Source: an uncultured Ruminococcus sp. (lineage in GTDB: Bacteria; Bacillota; Clostridia; Oscillospirales; Ruminococcaceae). Taken from it: 45,792 nucleotides of DNA. Of this stretch, positions 26,701 through 40,166 are shown one piece after another. The DNA lies in the NCBI GenBank assembly GCA_947176415.1, contig CAMWQJ010000008.1:1-45792 (forward strand). The letters run 5' to 3'. Every line of letters begins with the position of its first letter. Position 1 is the stretch's first letter. The notes beneath the pieces were generated by a model. That model was not told the DNA's origin. It was given only the letters and a program-made list of their open reading frames with translations, and searched no databases. The translations under genes were made by a program, and so were the position numbers.

Positions 26701-27482
26701 CTTTTAAGGAGCTTGATTTTCTTCTGACCCGACGGAAGTCCGACGAGTTCAGCCTTTAAATCGTCCGCCACGAGTTCGATATTGTTTTTCCACTCAATAT
26801 CCGTGAGAATTGCGAATTTCTGGCACTCCTCGCACATACATTCGTCAGGCTTGTTGAAACAGGTTATTTTCTTTCCGCCGAGATAGAGCCTGCCCATTTC
26901 AACCATACGTCTCTTGTGGCTGTCGTATCTTGACGGGTCGTATTCGTTGAGGAGCTTTTTTATAGCCTCCGCACCCATTTCCGCCTTGAAATCGTCGCCG
27001 TATTTTTCGAGATAGGAGAGATACTCTTTTTCTGAAAGCATCTGTTTTTTGACGAGTTCCGTGTTGCCTGAGTCGGTTACTATATATTTCGTAAAGTAAA
27101 GAACTTCTTCAAGGCGTTTTTGTGAGATTTCAAGTACCTGTCCGATTCTCGACGGAGTTCCCTTGAAATACCATATGTGAGACACGGGTGCAGCAAGCTC
27201 AATATGACCCATTCTCTCACGGCGGACTCTTGCCCTCGTAACCTCAACACCGCAACGGTCGCATATTTTGCCTTTAAAGCGGATTTTCTTGAACTTTCCG
27301 CAGTGACATTCCCAGTCCTTAGTAGGTCCGAATATTCTTTCACAGAAAAGCCCGTCACGTTCAGGCTTCTGTGTTCTGTAGTTTATGGTTTCGGGTCTTT
27401 CAACAACACCATAAGACCAGCTTCTTATCTGTGAGGGTGAAGCGAGACCTATTTTTATTGATTCAAAAGTATTAAATTCCAA
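23754..27482 (-). CDS. rpoC: RNA polymerase beta' subunit
   Basis: Catalytic subunit of RNA polymerase, 1242 residues, within the usual range for Firmicutes. The active-site Mg-binding motif NADFDGD is at 499-505 (D501, D503, D505). The first zinc site uses C59, C61, C74 and C77, and the second is in [15 protein letters not shown] (about 887-901). The trigger-loop region [11 protein letters not shown] is present. The start codon is TTG: AGGAGG lies about 7 bases before it and no ATG is available in frame between it and the ribosome site. It starts 32 bases after rpoB and forms an operon with it. Confidence 0.98.
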   Translation of the reverse strand: MEFNTFESIKIGLASPSQIRSWSYGVVERPETINYRTQKPERDGLFCERIFGPTKDWECHCGKFKKIRFKGKICDRCGVEVTRARVRRERMGHIELAAPVSHIWYFKGTPSRIGQVLEISQKRLEEVLYFTKYIVTDSGNTELVKKQMLSEKEYLSYLEKYGDDFKAEMGAEAIKKLLNEYDPSRYDSHKRRMVEMGRLYLGGKKITCFNKPDECMCEECQKFAILTDIEWKNNIELVADDLKAELVGLPSGQKKIKLLKRLQIIEAFRLSGNKPEWMILDVIPVIPPDIRPMIMLDGGRYATSDLNDLYRRVINRNNRLKRMLELDAPDIIVRNEKRMLQEAVDALIDNGRHGRPVTGPNNRALKSLSDMLKGKQGRFRQNLLGKRVDYSGRSVIVVGPELKMYQCGLPKEMALELFKPFVLKRLVDKKAIANIKSARKLIDRADNKVWDALEDVIKDHPVMLNRAPTLHRLGIQAFEPILVEGRAIKLHPLVCSAFNADFDGDQMAVHLPLSAEAQAEARFLMLAANNLLKPSDGKPVAVPSQDMVLGSYYLTMDKPNEKGEGKVFRDVNEALMAYNEHDISLHANIRVKITKDIGDKKVSKIINATVGRLIFNENIPQNLGYVDRTNSDKQFDLEISFLVGKKQLSDIIERCIKIHGTTTTSEVLDRIKALGYKYSTRAALTVAVCDASIPPEKKEILANADAEVEQITNEYEFGYISSQEKTKKIISLWTNTTDEVTKKLKENFDRYNPIWMMADSGARGSISQIRQLAGMRGLIANTSGTVIEIPIRANYREGLNILEYFIASRGARKGLADTALRTADSGYLTRRLVDVSQDVIIREEDCGTTEGIEVYEIRNGNEVVEPFAERLVGRYLSDDLRDSTGELIVSRNKLITDADAKKIIDTGIEKIKIRSVLQCKARTGVCAKCYGANLANNNIVSVGEAVGVIAAQSIGEPGTQLTMRTFHTGGVASADAEDITQGLPRVEELFESRRPKGAAILSRISGTVHIEEVKTTQNIIVTNEETGESESYMIPYNLKIRTQEVQEGKPIEKGTRLTEGNIYPTDILNILGTQAVQNYIINEVQKVYRLQGVDINDKHIEVIVRQMLRKIKVEETGSSYLLPGTLVDSKEIDAINADIQARIDAGEYDLQLVQTSAVLQGITKASSNSDSFMSAASFQETTKALTDAAIRGKSDRLLGLKENVIIGKLIPAGTGMECYNNVKIVKNDSYLEHATAIANNIV

Positions 27483-27514
27483 ACTGCTACCTCCTGCTAA
27501 ATAATGCGGATAAT

Positions 27515-31417
<3,903 letters not shown>

Positions 31418-31445
31418 AGGCGGACCTCCTTATTTTTGGATATTC

Positions 31446-31464
31446 AGACCTGACGGACAGGTCT
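31446..31464 (-). promoter_or_regulatory. Leader hairpin upstream of rpoB
   Basis: AGACCTG and CAGGTCT form a perfect seven-pair hairpin with a five-base loop, ending about 20 bases before the rpoB ribosome site. No T tract follows, so it is not a terminator. Confidence 0.5.
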
Positions 31465-31507
31465 TACTTTGTCATGTTTAACGGTGAAAAAAATTTCGGG
31501 GAAAGTA

Positions 31508-31536
31508 TTGACAATCCTGCGATATTATGTTATAAT
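31508..31536 (+). promoter_or_regulatory. Consensus plus-strand promoter, probably for the metallo-beta-lactamase lipoprotein
   Basis: TTGACA at 31508-31513, 17-base spacer, TATAAT at 31531-31536. It lies inside the rpoB leader on the opposite strand, about 178 bases before the next plus-strand start codon. Confidence 0.72.
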
Positions 31537-31579
31537 AATGTAATAATTATGACATTATTACATATCGATACATTATATT

Positions 31580-31608
31580 ATTATAATATATTCCGTCCCG
31601 AAAGTCAA
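31580..31608 (-). promoter_or_regulatory. SigA promoter of the rpoBC operon
   Basis: On the minus strand TTGACT (31603-31608), 17-base spacer and TATAAT (31580-31585). It faces the plus-strand promoter at 31508-31536, so the two transcripts would overlap at their 5' ends. Confidence 0.8.
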
Positions 31609-31713
31609 GAGGGGATTATTAATTTCGTCGATAATGACGGATTATCAACATAAATATATGTATATTTTGTACATCTGGCATAAATTGCCAAAAAATCTTC
31701 CGTGAGGTGATTT

Positions 31714-32538
31714 ATGAAAAAAATAAACGCTTTTTCCGTTGCTATGGTTATTTTATTTTCAGTGACTTCATGCAGTGAAAAACAGTCCGACGAATTTAAA
31801 GTTGAGTTTCTCGACGTTGGAAAAGCCGACAGCATGATTCTCACAACGGAAAAAAGCACAGTTATTATTGACTGCGGAGAGAAAAATGACGGAAAGGACA
31901 TTGTTTCGTATCTCGAGGAAAATAATATTAAAAGTGTTGACTATCTTATAATAACTCACTACGACAAGGACCACGTGGGCGGAGCGTCGAAAGTTATAAA
32001 AAATACCGAAGTGAAAAATATTCTCGCACCCGACTATCAGGAGGACAGCAAGGAATTTGAAAAATATATGAAGTCTGCCGACGACAAGGGAATAACTCCC
32101 GTTCTTGTTACCGATGATTTTTCATTTACTGTTGATGGCGTGGATTATACCGTATATGCTCCGAAAAAAGCATATAGTGCTGACAGCGACGATAACGACG
32201 ATAATTATTTTTCTCTTGTAACCAAGGCAGTCTATAAAGATAATTCTTTTGTTTTCACGGGTGATGCAATCTATCAGCGACTTGAGGAAGTTATGAATAT
32301 CGGCGACTGCGACCTGCTGAAAATTCCATATCATGCAAGGAAAATCGACAATCTCGGACAGTTTCTTGAAAACACAAAACCCGAATATGCTGTTGCGTGT
32401 ACGTCTGAAAGTGAGTTTGCCGATGAGACAAAAAGTCTTTTAAATGACTATAATATAACTTATTACGCCACCTGCTACAACGGCAACATAACCGTCACGA
32501 GCGACGGACACAGCATAAAAATCAAAACAGAAAAGTAA
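31714..32538 (+). CDS. ComEC-like metallo-beta-lactamase-fold lipoprotein
   Basis: Secreted, lipid-anchored hydrolase-like protein of 274 residues. The signal ends in VTSC with the acylated cysteine at residue 20. The fold is that of the ComEC/Rec2 C-terminal domain: FLDVGKADSMIL (about 31-42), then H82-Y-D84-K-D86-H87 followed by VGG, a later FTGDA metal-binding segment and KIPYHA near the end. Stand-alone relatives are often annotated as competence-like hydrolases, but here there is no ComEC membrane channel. The substrate is unknown; nucleic acid, a phosphodiester or another ester are all possible. GAGGTGAT precedes the ATG. It is monocistronic and ends at a terminator shared with the converging gene. 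Confidence 0.85.
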   Translation: MKKINAFSVAMVILFSVTSCSEKQSDEFKVEFLDVGKADSMILTTEKSTVIIDCGEKNDGKDIVSYLEENNIKSVDYLIITHYDKDHVGGASKVIKNTEVKNILAPDYQEDSKEFEKYMKSADDKGITPVLVTDDFSFTVDGVDYTVYAPKKAYSADSDDNDDNYFSLVTKAVYKDNSFVFTGDAIYQRLEEVMNIGDCDLLKIPYHARKIDNLGQFLENTKPEYAVACTSESEFADETKSLLNDYNITYYATCYNGNITVTSDGHSIKIKTEK

Positions 32539-32540
32539 AG

Positions 32541-32570
32541 AAAGGCATATGTAAAACGCATATGCCTTTT
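32541..32570. terminator. Bidirectional terminator between converging genes
   Basis: Perfect eleven-pair hairpin (32541-32551 with 32559-32569, seven-base loop) ending in TTTT on the plus strand; the minus-strand T tract is short. Confidence 0.78.
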
Positions 32571-32575
32571 GATTG

Positions 32576-33691
32576 TTATTTTTTCTTTTTGAAGAAAAGT
32601 CCTACCGCCTCGCTTGCGGAAAGCATTACAAACACGGCTATTGTACAGCCTATTGACAGAGCGTACAAAGCTCCGGCAAGTCCTGTGTTTCCGTTATGCT
32701 GAGGAATCATGGGCGCACCAGGGAAAACTTGTATTATTCCGAGAACGAGCGTTACAAAAGAAGCAAGTGACTTGAATCCGCCGATGCCCGTTATAAGCAG
32801 TACCGAAACGCCTGCCTCGGCTATTGCTATGTAGAGCGCGGATTCTTTTATTACATTTCCGAAACTGCTTAACGAATCCTTGTAATCGAGACCCATTTTG
32901 CCTGCGTAAAGCATATAGAACGCCACCGCTCCGACAATGCCAATCACGGCGAGTATTATAGTAACTACAAAACCTTTCTGTGCGAGCTGTTCGTTACGCT
33001 GTTCCTTGAGTTCAAGCATCATGCGGAGACTCTCTTTTGAATCTTTCTGATTTGAAACAAGCTGAGATGATACAGCTTTTTTTGCCCCCTCACGCTTTGC
33101 TTTTTCCAAATCCTCATCAACATATTTCGGAACATATTTAGGCGGTTCAGGTTCTTCGTCAAGCACAATTGCAGAGGCAGTCTCAACAGGTTTCGGCGGT
33201 TCTTCCTTTGGCTGTGGCGGAGGAGTATAGTTGTCCTCATCAAGCACAATAGTAGTTTTTTCCCTCTTCGGAGCAACTGCACCCATCTGTTCACGTCGCA
33301 TCGAAAGTATTTTTTCCTGCTGTTCGTCCGAAAGATTATCAAATATTGCCCTTAACTCAGGATTAAGAGAATCTATTATCTCTTCGTCGCTGACAACAAG
33401 CTGTTCAGGTTTTTCAGTTTTTATCGGCGTACCGTCCATATCGTCGAGGACGGGTGCGGAAACTCCGACAGGTGCGCCACGCCTTACGTCCTGTGACTTG
33501 TCGTAAGTATCCATGCTTTCGAGAATCGGAGCAGAAACACCTTTGGGTGCGCCTTTTTTCATTACCGTGTCAGAATATTCAATATCGTCAAGTACAGGGG
33601 CGGAAATTCCCGTCGGACCTTGCTTTTTATCCCTCGGTATATATTCTATATCGTCAAGGACAGGCACACCGCCATAATTTTCTTCAGACAT
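32576..33691 (-). CDS. Membrane protein with repeated PVLDD motifs, unknown function
   Basis: Protein of 371 residues that I do not recognise. The N-terminal cytoplasmic part holds four copies of P-[VI]-L-[DE]-[DS]-[IM] at residues 10, 32, 55 and 80, spaced 22-25 residues, most preceded by G-x-SA. Two related IVLDE motifs come later (about 147 and 178). Between them lie SDEEIIDSLNPELRAIFDNLSDEQQEKILSM-type helical segments and a Pro/Glu-rich linker. The C-terminal 140 residues form about four membrane helices and end in KKKK. The ATG at 33691 is preferred over a TTG one codon upstream, with AGGTGA before it. It lies 36 bases downstream of purA with no terminator between, so it is probably co-transcribed. 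The repeats look like short docking motifs. Confidence 0.8.
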   Translation of the reverse strand: MSEENYGGVPVLDDIEYIPRDKKQGPTGISAPVLDDIEYSDTVMKKGAPKGVSAPILESMDTYDKSQDVRRGAPVGVSAPVLDDMDGTPIKTEKPEQLVVSDEEIIDSLNPELRAIFDNLSDEQQEKILSMRREQMGAVAPKREKTTIVLDEDNYTPPPQPKEEPPKPVETASAIVLDEEPEPPKYVPKYVDEDLEKAKREGAKKAVSSQLVSNQKDSKESLRMMLELKEQRNEQLAQKGFVVTIILAVIGIVGAVAFYMLYAGKMGLDYKDSLSSFGNVIKESALYIAIAEAGVSVLLITGIGGFKSLASFVTLVLGIIQVFPGAPMIPQHNGNTGLAGALYALSIGCTIAVFVMLSASEAVGLFFKKKK

Positions 33692-33727
33692 CAAATCACC
33701 TCTCTTGCTGTAAATTCTTTTATAAAA

Positions 33728-35099
<1,372 letters not shown>

Positions 35100-35118
35100 G
35101 TGATATGCAAAAATTTTT

Positions 35119-35847
35119 TTATTTATATTTCAGTCCGATGTATTCCCCCGGGTTATAGCCGTCGCCTTTCGGACAGAGTAGCCAGCCGTCGCCTTTTATC
35201 TCAACAACGTAAACCCAGTGTTTGTCGATGTCATAGTCTTCATAGCCCTCTGCCAGAAACTCGACTTTCAGTTTATAAGAAGATTTTATATCGTCCGCAC
35301 CGAAGTCACCGCTGTATATTTCGGTAATTTCTTTCAGTTCGGAATTATTGAGTTCTTTTTTGTCGATTATCTCCGCCGAGAGCCTTATATTTTTCCCTAA
35401 ATCAAGTTCGAGACGGTCTTTTTCTTTTTCCAGACTGTCCTCAAGACTTGTTATAAAATCTTCCCACTCGTCGTCCGCTTTTTTCTTTTCACTGTCTATG
35501 TAGTCGCTCGGGAGCATTGTTTTAATCATTTTCCATGCGTTGTTTCTGTTATATGCACTGACAAAATCCGTCACAGGCTTTTCGTAGTCTCTTCTTGTAC
35601 TCCTTACAACAGGTTCGTCGGCATTTCCGCTGAATATGAAAACCGTTATTCTTATGAGTGCATATATTATTATGAGCATACACACAAGCCCGATAATAAT
35701 CTGCCGTCGGTTGTCTGATACAGCCGTCTTTATTTCTTCCGTCACAATTCCGCCTCCGTATATTCCCGAATCGAGACTTTCCTTGCAGTCGCACCTGCTT
35801 CCGTTTCTGAGTTCTTTTCCGCAATATCCGCAGAACCTAGTTGACAT
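35119..35847 (-). CDS. Zinc-ribbon single-pass membrane protein, unknown function
   Basis: Protein of 242 residues. It opens with a zinc-ribbon-like cluster (CGYCGKELRNGSRCDC, residues 6-21), has one transmembrane helix (about 49-72) and a C-terminal domain outside the membrane. That domain contains a charged helical segment (about 110-160) and a beta-rich end (VYVVEIKGDGWLLCPKG) like small secreted NTF2-like folds; this fold guess is weak. Zinc-ribbon membrane proteins of this kind are frequent in Firmicutes and mostly uncharacterised. GGTGG precedes the ATG. It has its own promoter. No terminator is evident before the purA promoter region. Confidence 0.72.
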   Translation of the reverse strand: MSTRFCGYCGKELRNGSRCDCKESLDSGIYGGGIVTEEIKTAVSDNRRQIIIGLVCMLIIIYALIRITVFIFSGNADEPVVRSTRRDYEKPVTDFVSAYNRNNAWKMIKTMLPSDYIDSEKKKADDEWEDFITSLEDSLEKEKDRLELDLGKNIRLSAEIIDKKELNNSELKEITEIYSGDFGADDIKSSYKLKVEFLAEGYEDYDIDKHWVYVVEIKGDGWLLCPKGDGYNPGEYIGLKYK

Positions 35848-35880
35848 TATCCACCACCCCGAAAAAATGAATTAATCTTA

Positions 35881-35909
35881 ATTTTACCATAAATCCCATA
35901 TAATGTCAA
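35881..35909 (-). promoter_or_regulatory. SigA-type promoter of the zinc-ribbon membrane protein gene
   Basis: On the minus strand TTGACA (35904-35909), 17-base spacer, TAAAAT (35881-35886). Confidence 0.75.
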
Positions 35910-35930
35910 GTATTTCAGTTTTATTTTTAA

Positions 35931-35969
35931 ATTAAAATAAGGGTGCAGACGATAAAATTTTCCGCACCC
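35931..35969 (-). terminator. Terminator of the M23 peptidase gene
   Basis: Nine-pair hairpin (35941-35949 with 35961-35969, one wobble pair) followed on the minus strand by TTATTTTAAT. Confidence 0.72.
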
Positions 35970-35976
35970 GATTTAT

Positions 35977-36786
35977 TTATTGCATTACACTCATAGGGTC
36001 TATGAAAGAGCCGTTATGTGTGATTTCTATGTGCAGATGCGGAGCTAAAGAACTTTCTATATCGGCGGTCTGTCCGACAAGTCCTATAATATCACCGCTT
36101 ACGAGAGTATCGCCCTCCTGCACGGACAAGTCTTCCGCAAGGTTGCAGTATTTAGTGACATAGCCGTTGTGGTGGTCGAGTACAACTGTAACTCCCCACA
36201 AGGCATCTTTTTTGACGGACATTACTTCGCCGTTGGAGATTGCATATACTTCCGAGCCTGTTTCCGCCCCTAAATCCGTTCCGTTGTGTGTCTGCCATGA
36301 GCCTGTTGTTTCATTTTTCACAAGGTCCGTACCGCTGAAAATATTGATAACGTCAGATATATCCGCAAGCGGTGGCTTGACGTTTTCGAGCCTGACCGCA
36401 CCCGTTTCTACTGCATCTTCTTCGGCTACTGCCTCTTCCGCACTCTCGTCCTCTTCTGCTATTACCTCCTGAAACTCTTCCTCAGGCGTTTCGATTATAA
36501 TTTCTTCTACGGGCATGGTCTCAACAGGTATTTGCGGAGCTGTGGTAACAGGGGTTACGTTTACGACATAAGCAGACATTGTTGTAACAGGTTTCGGCAC
36601 ATTGTCGTACTTCTTGTCAACCGCTGGCGTGCTGAGTTCTGCCGAAAGCTGTGTGTCGGCGAGCTGTTCTCCCTGATTATAGGCGAAAAGACAAGCCGAG
36701 CCAATCATAACGGCACTTATTCCGAGTGCCACGTAAAAGCCTTTTGTCCCCTTGATTCTGTTTTCTGTTAATACATTTTTTTTCAC
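35977..36786 (-). CDS. M23-family LytM endopeptidase, SpoIIQ-like architecture
   Basis: Membrane-anchored peptidoglycan endopeptidase of 269 residues. The start codon is GTG at 36786, 7 bases after GGAGGT; an upstream ATG lacks a ribosome site. One transmembrane helix lies near the N terminus (about 17-37), then a Pro/Thr and Glu-rich spacer (about 60-135), then the M23 domain. Zinc ligands are visible: H167 and D171 in HNGTDLG, and H252 in PHLHIE (H250 is the paired histidine). All are intact, so the enzyme should be active. A membrane helix plus LytM domain is the layout of SpoIIQ, and clostridial SpoIIQ often keeps the zinc site. Nearby sporulation-type genes fit that, but a general cell-wall role is also possible. 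Confidence 0.85.
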   Translation of the reverse strand: MKKNVLTENRIKGTKGFYVALGISAVMIGSACLFAYNQGEQLADTQLSAELSTPAVDKKYDNVPKPVTTMSAYVVNVTPVTTAPQIPVETMPVEEIIIETPEEEFQEVIAEEDESAEEAVAEEDAVETGAVRLENVKPPLADISDVINIFSGTDLVKNETTGSWQTHNGTDLGAETGSEVYAISNGEVMSVKKDALWGVTVVLDHHNGYVTKYCNLAEDLSVQEGDTLVSGDIIGLVGQTADIESSLAPHLHIEITHNGSFIDPMSVMQ

Positions 36787-36850
36787 GTATAACACCTCCG
36801 TTCTTATTTTGGACGGATTGGCGGAAATTATACGCAATGTTTCAGATTTA

Positions 36851-37609
36851 TTAAATCAGGTCGAGATGATAGCCGTTTTTCAGTCCCGTCCTTATGCCGT
36901 TCATGATGACTTCACGTGCATGGACAGCCCTTGACTTTTCGAGGGGCGGAGTGTCTCCGAGGGGGTATTCTATTCCGAGTTCCTTATATTTCGGCTTTGC
37001 CATGTCGTGATACGGCAGTACATCAAGTGCCTTTAAATTGGTGAGTTCGGAGAGAAATTCGCCCAGCCTGAAAAGTTCGTCATCGTCATCTGTTATATCC
37101 GGAACGACCACGTGGCGAATCCATACGGGAATTTTAAGGTCTCGGAGATGTTCGGCAAAAGCGAGTATATGGCGGTTGTCAACGCCCGTAAGTTTTTTGT
37201 GTGCCTCGGGGTCTATGTGCTTTATGTCAAGCATAACGAGGTCTGTATATTTAAGTGCCTCGTCAATTTTCGTATGCTCCGACGGATTATATACGCCAGC
37301 CGACGTATCAAGGCACGTATGCACGCCTTTTGACTTCGCAAGCGAAAACAGCTCGGCTAAAAATTCAGGCTGTGCCAACGGCTCGCCTCCCGTTGCGGTT
37401 ATTCCGCCAGACTTGAAAAACTCTTTATAGGAATCGTATTCCTGCATAAGTTCTTCGGCTGTTTTTTCCGTGCCCTTGCCAAATTCCCACGTATCAGGGT
37501 TGTGGCAGTACTGACATCTCAGCGGACACCCCTGAAAAAATACCACAAATCTTACACCCGGACCGTCTACCGTTCCGAAACTTTCCGTTGAGTGAATATG
37601 TCCAATCAT
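36851..37609 (-). CDS. pflA: Pyruvate formate-lyase activating enzyme
   Basis: Radical SAM glycyl-radical activase of 252 residues that switches on pyruvate formate-lyase during anaerobic growth. The cluster motif is C28-x3-C32-x2-C35 in GCPLRCQYCHNP, with TATGGEPLAQ as the SAM-binding segment and the family N-terminal stretch GTVDGPGVRF. The length is typical. No pflB gene lies in the window, so it is separated from its target. The ATG overlaps the cca stop by 4 bases (ATGA), and AGAGGTG lies upstream within cca. The pairing with cca looks like transcriptional convenience. Confidence 0.95.
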   Translation of the reverse strand: MIGHIHSTESFGTVDGPGVRFVVFFQGCPLRCQYCHNPDTWEFGKGTEKTAEELMQEYDSYKEFFKSGGITATGGEPLAQPEFLAELFSLAKSKGVHTCLDTSAGVYNPSEHTKIDEALKYTDLVMLDIKHIDPEAHKKLTGVDNRHILAFAEHLRDLKIPVWIRHVVVPDITDDDDELFRLGEFLSELTNLKALDVLPYHDMAKPKYKELGIEYPLGDTPPLEKSRAVHAREVIMNGIRTGLKNGYHLDLI

Positions 37610-38934
37610 TTTTTCAACACCTCTGTTTTTATATATTTTAATAGTATATCATGTTTATTGAGAAGTTTTTCCTCAATTACAAGCCCAAGTATTTTGTTTA
37701 AAGTTATTCCTATGTCAACGCCGTGCAGACCAAGTTCCGCAAGGTCGTTGCCGTTTATTTCAAGGTCTTTCAGCTTACGGCACTCGTTATTTTCAATTAT
37801 CTTCCGTCCTTCCTCCATGAGTTCGTCAAAAAGACGGTTCTCATCAAGTACAAAGTCATTTTTAGCGGAATTATCGCATTTTTTCATTTTCATAACTTCA
37901 AAGAAAATATTATCGCCTGTTTCTGCCATAAGCCTTTTTACGTCCGATTTAGTAAAAATTTTGTCGCTGTGATGTTTAACTGTAGTATAAGTATATGATA
38001 TGGAATTTCTGTCATACCGCAGTTTTTTCATTATGTCCCTTGCCATTTCCGCACCTTTTTCCGCATGATGCTTAAAATGCCCTCTGCCGTTTTCGTCAAA
38101 AGTCGCACACTTCGGTTTTGCAATGTCGTGAAAAAACAAAGCACGTCTTAAATTGAGATTGTCAGGCGGAGCAAGGCTTACCGCACGAACTATGTGTTCC
38201 CAAACGGTATACTTGTGGTAGGGGGAATGCTGTTCAAAGCCTATGCAGTCGTTAAATTCGGGGATTACGGCGGTTATTATATCGCTGTACTTCATTAAGA
38301 CATCAACGCAGTTTTTTCCGCACAGAATTTTGTCGAGTTCCTCCCGTATACGCTCCTTTGAGATATTTTCAAGACGGTTTTTCATACGGTGTAACGCCTC
38401 GGCTGTTTTTTCCTCTATCTCAAAACCCAGCTGTGCGGAGAATCTTATTGCCCTCATTATGCGAAGTGCGTCCTCTTCAAAACGCTTTTCAGGACTTCCC
38501 ACGCACCGTATTATTTTATTCTGAATATCTTCCGCACCGCCGAAAATGTCAACAATATTTCCCTCAGAGTCCATAGCCATTGCATTTACTGTAAAGTCCC
38601 GTCTCGACAAATCGTCCGCAAGATTACGTGTAAATTCCACGCTGTCGGGTCTCCTCGAATCAGAATATTTCCCGTCAATACGGTAAGTAGTTATCTCAAA
38701 CGGCACGCTCTTATAAATAACCGTTACAGTGCCGTGTTTTATGCCGGTGGGTATTGTAGTGAACTTATCAAATATTTTTATTATCTCTTCGGGGAGTGCA
38801 TCTGTCGTTATGTCTATATCGTGAAAATCTCTTCCGGCTATTGAGTCCCTCACACAACCGCCTGCAAAATAAGCCTCATGTCCTGATTTTTCTATCATGT
38901 CAAGCACTTCAAGTGCCTTTATGTCATTTATCAT
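37606..38934 (-). CDS. cca: CCA tRNA nucleotidyltransferase
   Basis: Adds or repairs the 3' CCA end of tRNA. Length is 442 residues. The class II nucleotidyltransferase motifs are present: GGCVRD (25-30) and the catalytic D39-x-D41. The RRDFTVNAM motif that contacts nucleotide and the RFEEDALRIMRAIRF neck motif follow. An HD domain (FFHDIAKP, about 267-274) is fused behind, as in many bacterial CCA enzymes, and may give phosphatase or phosphodiesterase activity. AAGGAGT lies 7 bases before the ATG. It leads a two-gene operon with pflA. Confidence 0.95.
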   Translation of the reverse strand: MINDIKALEVLDMIEKSGHEAYFAGGCVRDSIAGRDFHDIDITTDALPEEIIKIFDKFTTIPTGIKHGTVTVIYKSVPFEITTYRIDGKYSDSRRPDSVEFTRNLADDLSRRDFTVNAMAMDSEGNIVDIFGGAEDIQNKIIRCVGSPEKRFEEDALRIMRAIRFSAQLGFEIEEKTAEALHRMKNRLENISKERIREELDKILCGKNCVDVLMKYSDIITAVIPEFNDCIGFEQHSPYHKYTVWEHIVRAVSLAPPDNLNLRRALFFHDIAKPKCATFDENGRGHFKHHAEKGAEMARDIMKKLRYDRNSISYTYTTVKHHSDKIFTKSDVKRLMAETGDNIFFEVMKMKKCDNSAKNDFVLDENRLFDELMEEGRKIIENNECRKLKDLEINGNDLAELGLHGVDIGITLNKILGLVIEEKLLNKHDILLKYIKTEVLKK

Positions 38935-38965
38935 TTCGCCACTCCTTATTTACAGATATGTAACT

Positions 38966-38994
38966 ATTATACATCTTTTCGGCGGGAAAATCAA
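38966..38994 (-). promoter_or_regulatory. SigA-type promoter of the cca-pflA operon
   Basis: On the minus strand TTGATT (38989-38994), 17-base spacer, TATAAT (38966-38971). Its -35 box lies 7 bases from the -35 box of the divergent AEC promoter. Confidence 0.78.
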
Positions 38995-39001
38995 TAGTCA
39001 C

Positions 39002-39030
39002 TTGACGTCTGTGGAAAATTGTGCTAAAAT
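39002..39030 (+). promoter_or_regulatory. SigA-type promoter of the AEC transporter gene
   Basis: TTGACG at 39002-39007, 17-base spacer, TAAAAT at 39025-39030. It is back to back with the cca promoter. Confidence 0.73.
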
Positions 39031-39065
39031 TATTCTGTAAATATTTTTTTCGGGAGGGTTTTGTT

Positions 39066-39995
39066 TTGGCAGTTACTATTTTAAATCAGACAATAGTCAT
39101 GCTTATTCTTATAATGGTGGGCGTGATGTGTGCGAAAACCAAAATTATAAGTGCGGACACAAACAGGGAGCTTTCTAAATTCGTTCTTGATGTCGTCAAT
39201 CCTGTTGTGATATTCATGTCATATCAGAAAGAATATGAATCAAGGCTCGTCAGGAATCTTCTTGTAACCTTTGCCGTCTCGGCGGGGGCTTTTGCACTTA
39301 TCATTATTTTTGCCTATATATTCATACATAAAAAAGAGGGTCGCCATACGGAAGTTGAACGCTTTTCGGCTATCTATTCAAACTGTGCATTCATGGGCAT
39401 TCCCCTTATAAATGCACTTTTCGGCAGTGAGGGCGTTTTTTATCTCACGGCTTTTATCACTGTTTTTAATCTCGTTATCTGGACTCACGGCGTTATAATT
39501 ATCTCAGGTGAAAAGAATATGAAAGAAGTCGGAAAGGTTTTCCGTTCGCCCACCATGATAGCAATTGCTCTCGGTATCGTGACTTTTTTCCTCAGGGTAA
39601 AACTTCCCGATGTTCTGACGAGTCCGCTCGGATTTATCAGGGATATAAATACTCCTATGGCTATGATTGTTTCGGGAGTGACTATCTCGGCAACGAATAT
39701 TCCGAAACTGCTGAAAAACGGTCGGCTGTATTATATCTGTCTCGTGAAGCTCGTTATTATACCTGCCGTATTGTCCCTTGCACTTTCTCCGATAAGTATG
39801 GACGAAAAAGTTCGCATGACCGTAATAATCGCCTCTTCCGCTCCGCCTGCGGCTATGTGTACTCTTTTCTGCATCAGGTACAACAAAAACTCCGTCTACG
39901 CCTCGGAAATTTTTACCGCAGGCACTATACTTTCTGTAATTACATTGCCGTTGGCGGTGCAACTCACGGAAATTTTAACAAAATTCTTTGCCTGA
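39066..39995 (+). CDS. AEC-family (auxin efflux carrier-like) transporter
   Basis: Polytopic membrane transporter of 309 residues with about ten hydrophobic helices, the usual size for bacterial AEC proteins. The TTG at 39066 is chosen as start because GGGAGGG lies 7 bases upstream and the -10 box covers any earlier candidate. Family features are the first helix with NQTIVMLILIMVGVM, the NCAFMGIPLINALFG segment (two-fold related unwound helix region) and the late SSAPPAAMCTLFC segment. Bacterial members move organic acids such as malate or malonate, or amino acids; the substrate cannot be told. The gene stands alone. Confidence 0.88.
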   Translation: MAVTILNQTIVMLILIMVGVMCAKTKIISADTNRELSKFVLDVVNPVVIFMSYQKEYESRLVRNLLVTFAVSAGAFALIIIFAYIFIHKKEGRHTEVERFSAIYSNCAFMGIPLINALFGSEGVFYLTAFITVFNLVIWTHGVIIISGEKNMKEVGKVFRSPTMIAIALGIVTFFLRVKLPDVLTSPLGFIRDINTPMAMIVSGVTISATNIPKLLKNGRLYYICLVKLVIIPAVLSLALSPISMDEKVRMTVIIASSAPPAAMCTLFCIRYNKNSVYASEIFTAGTILSVITLPLAVQLTEILTKFFA

Positions 39996-40039
39996 CTTTG
40001 TGAAAAACGCTGATTTTGATATTTTTTTCTGAAAAATGT

Positions 40040-40067
40040 TTGAATTTTAGTGAAAATGTGTTATAAT
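40040..40067 (+). promoter_or_regulatory. SigA-type promoter of the ROK-like regulator gene
   Basis: TTGAAT at 40040-40045, 16-base spacer, TATAAT at 40062-40067. The leader is about 93 bases. Confidence 0.65.
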
Positions 40068-40166
40068 AAATATACTTTAATGAGAAAAATTATTATTATT
40101 TTTCTCTGCAATCATTATGATTAAGGTCATTATATTTAACTTAGGAAAGGAATGGAGTTTATCACT

